Shown here piece after piece: positions 28,101 through 40,900 of a stretch of DNA of 64,000 nucleotides. Below the pieces are notes generated by a model. That model worked only from the letters and a program-made list of their open reading frames with translations, made no database searches and was not told the DNA's origin. The stretch covers positions 85,632,569 to 85,696,568 of the forward strand of contig NC_067195.1 of NCBI RefSeq assembly GCF_000699445.3, in the 5' to 3' direction. The DNA is from Schistosoma haematobium (Eukaryota; Platyhelminthes; Trematoda; Strigeidida; Schistosomatidae). The position numbers and the translations under genes are program-made. The number at the start of each line of letters is the position of its first letter. Within the stretch, counting starts at the first letter, position 1.

Positions 28101-31100
28101 CAAATATTGAAGCATATGAAAAGAAAAAGAGATTTTAAAAGCCGGTTAGTTTAAATGAAGCAAAATGTTTTTTGTTTGTTTTTTTAACCAAATTTATCTA
28201 ACTCTTTGATGGAGTTTTATTCTCTACGCTGAATGGTTTGGTCGTGGAGCTTTCGTCGTTCTTCTGAACGACATCATATAAGTACAAACGTCACGGTAGA
28301 TTATCATAAGACTTTCATAATATTGGTATCCTTCAAATTTTTATTATTATGTAAGTACTACTTATATGTGACTAATTATATTTGAAATATTCTCAGCGAT
28401 TGAAATTTAAATAATTCCAACGTTTTGTCCAGCTAACTTGTCTGGACTTCTTCAGGGTAATAATCAAAATATAATTTTCACATATAATGACTTCTCTATA
28501 CTCGGCGCCCGATTTCTGTCAAACTATTCGTTCTAATCTTGACGAATATTCGTATTAACTACTACTTAGTTTATTAGAATTTATATCTTTATAGATTGTT
28601 TAAATTGTATTTAGTTTCTGTAAATAACTAACTTTACTGTGATTAGTAGGGTTAAATCATACAGGGATTGAAATAAATATAACTGATTGAATTGATGATC
28701 ATTTGAATGATCTTTCTAAATTCATGAAGTTCAACTATTTTGGTTATGAATTATTGGTGTCAGTTAGTCAACAACAACCTAGAACTTCATACGTACGTAC
28801 ATCAGTTCGAATTGCTATACCACTTTAGCATATAGATACAATTTTCCATTCAAATCCTACAGTGGTAGAGGTAGTAAAAGTAGAGGCAGTAATTGGAAAC
28901 ACTAGGGATTGAAGATGTTATTCAAAGAGTATAATACAGTGAAATAAACTTGAAAAGAGAAAAAGAAAGGGACATAAAGAATTTAGAAGATTAGAATTTG
29001 GGAGAACACAAAGAGTAGATGCACCTGCGCTATTGCAAACGATTTTGAGCCCTATCACTCAAGGTCTCTAACCATCGGTTGCAATCGTCTCGTGAATCTC
29101 AACCAGGTATTCTACACCTACCAACATGGCTCAGTTCAATTGTCAATGACTCGATGAATTTGTGCCATGTTTTGGTCTAGCCGCCCTTAGCTCTCCTCCA
29201 AATTACTCCTACACCATTATTGATTAGACAGGACAAGCTGTAAGCCACATGTAGAGGAATTAGAACATTTCACTTCTACCTGAAGTTTGTGTTGATGATG
29301 TCTTTCAGAAGGACGATGAAAGCTCCACGACCAAACCATCCAACTCAGAGAACAAAACTCTACCAAAATATACGTACGTGCATATCTTCATTTTGTTCCT
29401 TCTTTACAAATCATATTCTTTATGTTTAGTCTTTTTATTATCATTGTTATTCCCACTACATTGACTCTTTCATTGTTCATCTTGATCTGTTGGAATGGTG
29501 TAACAACTTGGTTGGATGGATATTTATTCCATGCTCTGACCTTATGGTGGTGTTGGGATATTCAGAAAAATATCCCTAAAACAATTATCCGGTTAAGTCT
29601 AATGCTACCCTTGAATGTTAAATGGTGTCATTTTCCTATTGGTTGTTTCCCTACTGATCAATGTTTATTCCGCGTGTCATTTTCCCATTGGTCAATACTA
29701 TTTTACTGTCATTTTTCGATTGGTCAATATTTATAGTAATCCTAACTGTATAAATAGGCATTTGTTTATAAATCATGATTCTGCTCCTGACCCCATAAAC
29801 AATTTCTCATCTACGGTTCGTGTCCTGATATATTGGAGATTGAGTACAGTATTGGGGTCGTACTGGGATAACTGAAGCTGGTCAATCGGTAGAATTTAGA
29901 GTAGCCACCTCGCGATTCACAATAGGTAGTTAAAGGAATTCTTTTGTTTTTCATTTCGAATATAGTAATGGAACCAATATCTAAATATAGTGTATCGTAA
30001 TTCAGTAAAAATGTAACATTTGTACATGAGTTCATAACTAGCATGCAATTAAGCAAGGAAAATACATTAGGAAACTTGCGTTTATTAATTTAGTATGAAG
30101 ATGAACGTGTAGTGGCTGGTCCTATGTGTAACCCACATCGCTTATTCTAGCTTCCAGACAAGCCAGTTTATCCATTCTTACCAAGCTACATTTTGACCAT
30201 GTTAATGATTCGCTTATCACATTTAACTGTTTTTATATGAGAGTATGTGTGGGCACTGCATATCTCATTCATCATATGTCTGTAACCTATTTTTATCTGG
30301 CTATAAATATTGATTAACACTTGATTAAAGGGAGTCAGCTCATATGCCTTCTCTACTGCGCGTCTTTTCCTTTCGCTTCGCTATCTCTTTCTTCTCTTCA
30401 TTTGCTGCGATTCTCTGATTGTCCGTTCCGACCAACGAGTGTACAAAATATACATATTCAAACATCCATTCACGTATTTGTTTTATTTAATTCTGTTATA
30501 CACTAAAGCGGGTTAAGCCGATAATAATAAACGAGAATAATTAGGATGTATATTTCAACAGCAATCATTCATTGGAGTCAGATCCCAGGTCACTAAAAAC
30601 GTATTCAATAAGATGATTTAAAATATTAGGTATAGAAACTGTTATCCCATATACTGATCTTTGGATGGTGAAAATCAGTAATTAACTATTGAACATGAAG
30701 CAACAGATACTGTGGTGTGTGCTACTTATATTGACATAAGTAGTATAGGATGTTAGTCGTGAACAGAAGGTCTGGCAGCAGAGAGACAAGAGGATCAAAC
30801 AGTAAAGAATGAAAACAGAATGCAATTTGTATAAAAATGCAAGAACAATGAAGTCTGAGTCATTTTGCAAATTCAGTATTTACTTTATGATTGTTAGATT
30901 TTATTAACAAGTCCTGTAATTTTGTGTTAAATACATTCGATTGTTCCCTACTGGTGTTCGTGTTCACTACAATACAACTTAGTAACTATTGAAGGAGAGA
31001 TTTCCTTTCTATCACAGACTGCTTTTAATCAGATTGAATAGAGTATTTTGTGCTTCTTTTCATCTATCGTATCATTTGGCAAAGCTAACATCTGTGATAG

Positions 31101-34100
31101 CTACTATGTATTCATGAAATAGTTGAAAAAGTATGGTTTATTTCAAATAAAAAATAAATTATCGAGTAGTATTAGTGAGAATAAACAATCAAATCCATGG
31201 TTTATATATGAGAGATAATAGAAATAAGAGATAGATAGTGATTTACTGTACATGAATGAAGCCACAGGGGTTAGGGTTACCAATATCAAAGTGAGAATCT
31301 TCAATACGAATATCAAGGCAGTTCTACTGTACGGAGCTGAAACTTGGAGAACTACAACAACCATTATCAAGAAGGTACAAGTATTTATAAACAGCTGTCT
31401 ACGCAAGATACTCAACATCCATTGGTCGGATACCATCAGCAACAGTCTTTTGTGGGAGAGAACAAGCCAGCTTCCAGCTGAAGAGGAAATCAGGAAAAGA
31501 CGATGGAAATGGATAGGAGATACATTACGCAAATCATCAAACTGCATCACGAGGCAAGCCCTAACATGGAATCTTGAAGGAAAGCAGAAAAGAGGAAGGC
31601 CAAATAACACGTTACGTCGGGAAATGAAAGCAGATATGGAAAGGATGAATAACAACTGGAAAGAGCTGGAAAGGATTGCCCAGGAAAAGGTTGGATGGAG
31701 AAAGCTGGTGAGCGGCCTATGTTCCTTCACGAGGAGTAACAGGCATAAGTAAGGGGTTAGGGTCACATAAATTAGATATTAGAGGAAATAATGCTTCTTA
31801 CTTATTGCTTTCAACTAACATACAGATTTACATGTATTAGTTGTTTGGATCTTCCAATTAATGTTGATGAGTAGGATTGATCAATATCTTTTGGTGTATG
31901 TGCATCCTGTGTAGATTGCCTCAATATTGTAACTAAGTCACAAGCATTTTAAAGCATAGATTGATTGTGGTTACTTATAAATAACATACAGACTGTTGGT
32001 CCTTCAAGGTTGTCCACTATCTCCATTTTTGTTCAACTTCATTATAGACTTACTGATGGAAATAAAATTCTCGTCAACTGAATTGTTGGGCATTGATCTC
32101 TTTCCACGAGGTTCAGTTATCGACTTAGAATACGTAGATGACATAGTCCTGTTTGGTGAAGACGCTGATGAAATTCAGAGTCTCCGAGTAGAATTGAGCA
32201 ACAATACCAGCATGTTTGGGATGACCATTAAGAGTTGAAGATATTCGTAAGCTACTAGTATTTGATCACAGATGACTTAGAAATATTGCTGGCATTTGCT
32301 GAGATAACCGAATAAGTAATAGTGAGGTTAGACGCAGGGTATTGAGGAACGATGGTAAATCAATTGATGAGGTTGTGAATCTTCATCGACTGAGATGGTT
32401 GAGCAACATGTTTCGTATGCCTGAACACTGATAACCACAACGCGCAATACTGACTAGTGTGGGAGACGGCTGGAAGAAAGTTAGGAGCGGCCAAACCGAA
32501 ACCTGGCATCAGTACTTGAAGTCACTAACTTCTAATCTGAGGCATGTTGGTAGATGCAGACTACTTGATTGGGGTCCGCGTGACTATCGTAACTAATGGT
32601 TAGAGAGTGTGTGTGACATGGCTGAAAATCGATCACAATGGCGTGGGTGTATACACTCTCTGTCTTCCGTTAAACCATGACATTAAAATTGCTTTGTATC
32701 TTTCTTTCTACCAACTAATTCTTTCTTCCTATACTATATCCTTATATGCAATCTTTCTTTTATATATTACCACCATTGAATTAAGTACTTTTATGAATTT
32801 GGTGTTCATCTTGTTGTGCTAATGGGGTGTGGCAACTTAGACCGATGGATATATGTGCCTGGTCCTACATTGTAGCTGTCTAACTGATAATCTTACACAA
32901 GCACTTAATTATTAATTACATTAACCAATGCTGAATAAGTAAATTACATGATCCAACTAGGATGAACACATTGACTTCATAAATTTTTCTTTTCTGTCAG
33001 TCACTTTCACTTTCTTGTTGACAACTTTTCATAGATTGAAGAATCACAAAAGACTTCAATCACAAATATTGAAGCATATGAAAAGAAAAAAGAGATTTTA
33101 AAAGCCGGTTAGTTTAAATGAAGCAAAATGTTTTTTGTTTGTTTTTTTTAACCAAATTTATCTAACTCTTTGATGGAGTTTTATTCTCTACGCTGAATGG
33201 TTTGGTCGTGGAGCTTTCGTCGTTCTTCTGAACGACATCATATAAGTACAAACGTCACGGTAGATTATCATAAGACTTTCATAATATTGGTATCCTTCAA
33301 ATTTTTATTATTATGTAAGTACTACTTATATGTGACTAATTATATTTGAAATATTCTCAGCGATTGAAATTTAAATAATTCCAACGTTTTGTCCAGCTAA
33401 CTTGTCTGGACTTCTTCAGGGTAATAATCAAAATATAATTTTCACATATAATGACTTCTCTATACTCGGCGCCCGATTTCTGTCAAACTATTCGTTCTAA
33501 TCTTGACGAATATTCGTATTAACTACTACTTAGTTTATTAGAATTTATATCTTTATAGATTGTTTAAATTGTATTTAGTTTCTGTAAATAACTAACTTTA
33601 CTGTGATTAGTAGGGTTAAATCATACAGGGATTGAAATAAATATAACTGATTGAATTGATGATCATTTGAATGATCTTTCTAAATTCATGAAGTTCAACT
33701 ATTTTGGTTATGAATTATTGGTGTCAGTTAGTCAACAACAACCTAGAACTTCATACGTACGTACATCAGTTCGAATTGCTATACCACTTTAGCATATAGA
33801 TACAATTTTCCATTCAAATCCTACAGTGGTAGAGGTAGTAAAAGTAGAGGCAGTAATTGGAAACACTAGGGATTGAAGATGTTATTCAAAGAGTATAATA
33901 CAGTGAAATAAACTTGAAAAGAGAAAAAAGAAAGGGACATAAAGAATTTAGAAGATTAGAATTTGGGAGAACACAAAGAGTAGATGCACCTGCGCTATTG
34001 CAAACGATTTTGAGCCCTATCACTCAAGGTCTCTAACCATCGGTTGCAATCGTCTCGTGAATCTCAACCAGGTATTCTACACCTACCAACATGGCTCAGT

Positions 34101-34856
34101 TCAATTGTCAATGACTCGATGAATTTGTGCCATGTTTTGGTCTAGCCGCCCTTAGCTCTCCTCCAAATTACTCCTACACCATTATTGGTCTATATATACA
34201 ATACTCATTCCAAAGCATAATGATCCTGGGTTTAACTCTATGTTAATTTACTATTCATTACTGATGAGAGGTTCTGAAGACTGCACGAAACAGCCATTCA
34301 ATCATCGTTTGTTTTCTATGACTCTAAACTTTGTCAGTTTATTATATGAAAATTCAAACATATAAATGTAATACTTTAAATGTTCGAGCACGTCTAAACT
34401 ATAATTTTTTAATCTTTTTAAAATGGTGAGACCATAATTTATGGACGACCTTTGGGTGACGCCAAAGTGACCTTGAGTGTGTCCACCTAATAACTAGGAC
34501 CAAACAAGGGTGTAAGTAATTAGAATTATGATTTACAGGTGGTGGTTACGGTTAGGATATAGATTTAGAGTTTTCATCACGAACTGAGATCAGCTAAAAT
34601 GTCAAAACGCTATTTAGTCAAATGGATGAATGATTTTCGCGCCAAAATCCAAGACCTGTTATCTTATATCTGATTGATTCGTCCATAAATTCTAGTCTCA
34701 CCTTTAATACTAATTAAAAGTTTAAGGATGAGTTTTGTTTTTGTAGAAAAGTCAACTGCAGTGACTTTCTCCAGTTTATTTACTACTAATTAGGATAATC
34801 ACAATGGCTTATTCTGGCTAGTTAATGTTACTATTCTACAGTGATTATTGAGAGTG

Positions 34857-34914
<58 letters not shown>

Positions 34915-37900
34915 CGTGCTATGTTGTGTGAAAGTGAGGTTTCTGGTCTATTGTTCTAGTGCTATAATGATATGCAGATGTATGTTTTTTATCTACTCTA
35001 TATGATCTATATCGATTTAGACTTAAATAAAAAATGTAGGATCTCGGATCTGAAAATTATATGAACATACTACGTTAAATGGAGGAATGTTATGCAACGG
35101 TACAAAATTGAGAAAGATGATTAAGAATATTTCATATAAGCAGAGTTGAAGAGAAATATAGAAGTTTTATTTTAGGTCATAGTCAACAAAGTACTTGGAT
35201 ATGTCTTCTTTTAGAAATATAGTCTCTGTTTATTTCATATGATCCAAGGATAGTTACTACGATGCCTCTTGATAAATTAATTGGAACCTGATTTTATATT
35301 AGTTAAGCTTCCTCTACTTCAATACTATGATCATTAACATATCACATTAGAAAAGTTCACGATGGCTCATAGATTTTGTGACATCTTTTATTCATTTAAG
35401 CGTATGTTCACGAGCATTCTGGAATAAAGTTCTCTCAGTTTGACGTATGTACACGGAGTTGTTAAAATTATATATATATGTTGAATACTATTTAGTTTTC
35501 ATCAGCTCTTTAGCTGATCTTAGTAGTAAATTCACTTGGTGATGTTTACTCGTTTCTTCCTATTTTTATTTAGGGCTGCAATTGATCAGTCTCTTATTGG
35601 CGTATGTACATCCTGTGCGGACTACCTCGATATTGTCTTAGGTTACAAGCTTTATAAGCAAAGATGGATGATGGCTAGTAGTGGAGTCCAGGACATGCGT
35701 TTCGTCCCAGAGTGAACACCAACTCTAAGATGCCGGCACATTCAGCCGACGAGTCCCAAATAGGACAAAACGCGCGTCAAAATGGGTTCCACTGCTAGCC
35801 ACTATCTATTTTTGCTTATAATCTTAGTTGTTGTTTTAGGTCAATAAGGATTATTACAATATTCCTATGCAGTTATATCAGAAATGAATAGCTTTATTTA
35901 TATAAACATAGATAAAAGTAACCAAATATTCACTAACATCGTTTATTTGTCAAGCACATTTAAAGCTTCTAGATAATAGAATAGAAACATTTTCTTAGAA
36001 GACCTATTATTCAAGTAATCTATGTAGAGATTATCCTTTAAAAATGTTCTCAGATTTGTTTAAAATGATAGATATAAATATCCTAGTGCACATATATGCG
36101 CACTGCTGAGGAGTTCCACAATAGGACGAAACAGCCATCCAGTGCTCCCAGGTTTTCAATGGTGATCTAACATCAATCAGCTCATGATCTCAACCAAAAA
36201 CTTAATAATCTCCGCAACCCTATTCTGATAGACGCATATTCCTGATATTCCATAAATCTTGAATTCTGTAAAACAGCCTTATTAGGTTCACATTAAACAT
36301 CTTTACTGATTGATAGATGATCTTTTTTCTTTTGGATTGACACATTTGTTGATTGTAAGGAAATTGAACTAATTGTGATGTGATATGTTGTTTTAGATGA
36401 ACAACGTTATGAATCTGAAAAGGAAAAACTACAAAAAGTTTTCAAGACAAAAGAAACTGAGTAAGATATTTGTTTTATAAACTCGGCTAAAATATTTTAG
36501 AAAGAGGTTTGTGCTACTATTCAAATATTAAGTAGTTTATCTAAGTAAAAGAAAGATGACATGAGCTACCCTAAAGCTCATCAAGAGCGGAGGATATAAT
36601 GAAATAGTGACTTAGATTCTAGTATACATATAAGCGACATGATTATTCAGGGACAACCATATAAAGACGTTTCAGGTATCTATGCTTCAAAATAACAACT
36701 TGACCATACTAATTTTCAATACGTAAGAAATGTTCAGAGTAAGAATAAGGTTTGAAATAATTTATCAATTTCCGACCACCACAATAATCGAAATACCACA
36801 TTGTTCGAAAATTCAGAACTGTAGACCTCTTGATACCGTCATATTGTGGCAGCTCATTCATCAATTGATCTGAATTTTCTAAGAAATTGTGGATCTTTGT
36901 GGTAACTGGTTCAGTCGGTCAGAACTCTTCTATTCGTTTCATAATAATCCTGCTCCTAGGTTCAATGTTATCATCATCTTACTCTCTCTTCCTACTACCT
37001 TTCAGTAATGTTCAGGTTCTAACCTCATAGTTTATTTACACGGCTTTGAATGTCGGGTTAGATAAAGTTTCAGGATTCAGGTCTAAAAGAAGTAAGCTTC
37101 TGATCTGGAGAGTTCATATTTGACGACGAGAAGATGACCTTTAAGCCACCGCGTTAAATGTAGTTATTCCAAAAAATTCCTAGTTGATGCACTTGTGTAC
37201 AGTCACAATAACTCGCGACTCCAATTACAATACTGCAAGCGAAAATATTCGATTCTATTTTTTTCCTGCCTTGCTAATTAGAGTAACAACATCAGTTTTT
37301 GTAGATGAAGCTATTTGATGTTCACTCAGTTTAATCAATCAAAATGCATTGAAAAGAGCAAGAACAAACATTTTAGGAGAATACCATGAATTCGTTTTTA
37401 TTTCGTCTGATTCTCATCAGTTGCTCACAACTCGTGATATTTAAAATCATAATTACATAATGAGTCTGGTTGGAGGTTATATTGAAGACACTTTAGTAGA
37501 GCATAGCAAGGGCGTAAATAAATTTATTAGACTGAATATTGTACCTTATGTAAAAGAACATTTTAACAACAGTTCAAAAGGCTAGAAACAAGTAAACATT
37601 GATAGGAATAAATGAGTAGAGCTCAGTTGATAATATAAGGTTATTAATTTGGTGATGATTTTACAACCGGACAAAGGTTCAGGTGTCGTTCTAATGAATA
37701 CAACTGATTATGTCACTAAGATGAAGCCACTCCTAGACGATCAACTGGGATTCAAGGTAGATAAATCCAAAACAGATTTAACTGATTCAACAGAAAAATG
37801 AATCACAGGTATGCTTATAATGACTTAAAACCATGTGGCTCACATCTACCTCATATATATGGTTTACTAAAAGTTCACAAACACGACGTTCCCCTTAGAC

Positions 37901-40900
37901 CTATCCTATCAATGATCAACTCACCGTATCACAAAGTTGCACGCTGGCTAGCAGAAAAAACTAGAACCACTCCGTCGGAGATTAGCAACATATACGTTAA
38001 AAGAATCATTCCAGTTTGCTGATACACTAAATCGTACGAATGTTGCCGATAAGTTCATGGTTTCTTTTGATGCAACATCCTTGTTCACCAATATACCACT
38101 TCTTAACAATATTGATATAATTTGTCAGAATTATGATCTCCTACTTTCACCAGCCTCGGAATTCGAAAAATCCACTATTAATGTGCACAATAGACGTTCA
38201 ACTCCAGTTAAATAACACCATATATCGTCAAATCGATTTCGTAGCAATGGGAAGTTCACTAGGTCAAATTCTGACAAATATTTTTATGAGGTATCTTGAA
38301 AACATGGTGCTCAAACAGGCAATTAACGAAAAGACGGAATATTCCAGATATGTTGATGACACGTTTATTGTCTGTAACAATAAACAACATGCAATCCGCC
38401 TGCTAAAACTCTTCAATAACACCCATCCTAACGTACAATTTACTATAAAACACGAACAGAATAACATGTTCCACTTTCTTGGTGTTGCTATCAAACGTAA
38501 GAGAGACGGGACAGTCCAGCGTTCGCTTTATTGAAAAAGTACTTGGAATGACCTTTACCTGAATTTTAATAGTTTTTGTCCACTCAGCCACAAGAAGGCA
38601 TTAGTTAAAACACCATTTTATAGGGCAGAAAAGATATGTACCACCGACAAACTGGAAGAAGAATTAATGAACGTAGAAAAATGTCTAAAAGAAAACTTTT
38701 ATCCACAAAAGTTTATTGACAAATATAAAAGGCCCAAGGAAAAGAAGACGGTAATAACTATGGTCAATAAGAAACCACTATCTATAAATCTTAACTTTAA
38801 AGGTGATGACGTCGCACAAATTATCAACAAGAGACTGAATACAGCGCTAGCCAGAACTTATCTTAAGGCCAAACTTCAAATTCTGTATAAAACAACATGT
38901 TCAATAATTCAATCAAAGGTTGATAAGCATTCTTTTCATGTTACGGCCAATTGTATTTATAAATTTACGTGTACCTGCCAAAGCAGCTACATTGGCCGAA
39001 CAAAAAGGAGGGCATATCTCAAATTTTTTGGACATGTTCCAAAAAGTCTTAGAACAAGGGAAAGAAAGACTCTGAATAGTGCAATCACCAAACATCTCCT
39101 TGATACAAGACATCAGGTCGATACCCAACAATCATTCAAGGAGATTAGTAAGCAGCCAAACTCTAGTCTTCTGAAGTTTGTTGAAGCCGTTGCTATTAGA
39201 CACCAAAAACCTGACCTATGTATTCAAAAGGAGACGGTGGTTAATCTTTCCTTGCCCTGGTGACAAATATTCCTTCACTGCACCATAAAATTTTTTTTCT
39301 TTTTTCTTTTGCATTTATTACATCATTGACTCTATTTTATTTTTTTCAACTATCTTTCAAATTAATAATCTTTCAACTGAACTCTATTCACTACATTCCT
39401 TCAATGTTATTCATTATGTAATCGATTGTTTCTAACCCACTTTTGAACTGTTGTCACAATGAATGTTGTAGAATATTCTTTCACATTAGGTATATATTTA
39501 CAATATTCAGTTAGCAATTTAAACCCATTATGTAATTATGATTTTTAAATATCACAGGTTGTAAGCAGTTGACGAGAACCAACGAAATGAAAAATGAATT
39601 CATGCTATTCTGCTAGAATCTTTGTTCTTGCTCTTTTCAAAATGATAAAGGGAACTATGTGTATGAAAATGCATTGAGTTTGCCGATTATAGATCAATAA
39701 AAAGATGATCAGAATACTTAAATTGAATAGTTATCAATAACATAGAATATCGTAAAAATGGATTGAAATTTCGTGAATTATGTTGAAATTTAATAATTTA
39801 CGTACTTACTTACTTACTAACTTACGCCGCCCACTAGCACTCTCCATCCAACCCTATCCTGAGCAATCCTTTCCAGCTCTTTCCAGTTGTTATTCATCCA
39901 TTTTATATCTGATTCTATTTCCCGACGTAATGTGTTCTTTGGCCTTCCGCTTCTCCACTTTCCTTCAGGATTCCAAGTTGGGGCTTGCCTCCTGATTCAG
40001 TTTGATGAGCTGCGTAATGTATATCCTATCCATTTTCAACGTCTTTTCCTAATTTCCTCTTCATCTGGAAGTTGGTGTGTTCTCTCATACAGCAGGTTGT
40101 TGCTGATGATATCCAGTCAACGAACACTGATTATTTTGGGTGGATAATTGATTATAAATACTTATACCTCCTGACATACCGATGTTGATGCTTCTTTGAT
40201 ATCTGTCCAGTTGTCCTCCATAGTAGTTTCTTCTTCCTTTAGGAGATCTTGTAAGGCTTGGAACCTGTTGTTGAGAGCTATCTTGAATTAGTTGAATTTG
40301 TCAGTATCTCGAAGGAAGGCCTTATTGAACCTTTGTAGTGCTGTTTGTCCAGTTTTTCAGTCCTTCTTTAATTTCAGTTTTAAATTGTCCAAAACTAGGT
40401 GGTGATCTGAAGCTATGCCAGCTTCTCTCCTGCTTCTCAAGTTTTCCATTGTCCCTCTGAATTTTTTATTCATACAAATATGATCTATCTGGTTCCCCGT
40501 GATGTGTGGTTAATTACCCTGTGATAAATCACATTATAACTAGACCTTTCCATTTACTTTTCAAAATTACTTACAGAGTGTATAGTTCATTCAATGTTCT
40601 GGTATCATAGTTGAATCTTTGGTTCAGTCAGTCAGTCAATCAGCTACAACGTGGGACCAGGCACATATATACGTTGGTCCAATTTTGCTTACCTCATTAG
40701 CACAAGAATATGAACACCAAATTCATAGAAGTAGTTAACTCAATGGTGGTAATATATAAAAGAAAGATCGCATATAAGGATATAATACAGGAAGAAAGAA
40801 TTAGTTCGTAGAAAGAAAGATACAAAGCAATTTTAATCTCACGGTTTGAGGGAAGATAGAGAGTGTATACACCTGAGCTATGTCACCCACAGTCAACAAC

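Larger units (their letters stand above)
24257..29220 (+). repeat. 4.96-kb tandem duplication, unit 1
   Basis: Repeated directly at 29221-34187. Differences noticed are single-base length changes in homopolymers (near 24468, 28128, 28175 and 28965). The unit carries a PLE-B end, two LTRs, RTE-A and RTE-B fragments, exon 10 and a PLE-B fragment. Confidence 0.92.
29221..34187 (+). repeat. 4.96-kb tandem duplication, unit 2
   Basis: Direct copy of 24257-29220, joined head to tail. Its end shares ATTATTG with the unit 1/unit 2 junction, so the breakpoint has only a few bases of microhomology. It carries the frame-intact exon 10. Confidence 0.92.

Noticed and set aside
34858..34912. CRISPR or satellite array
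   Set aside because: Simple AT dinucleotide repeat; no spaced repeats of CRISPR type occur anywhere in the window.
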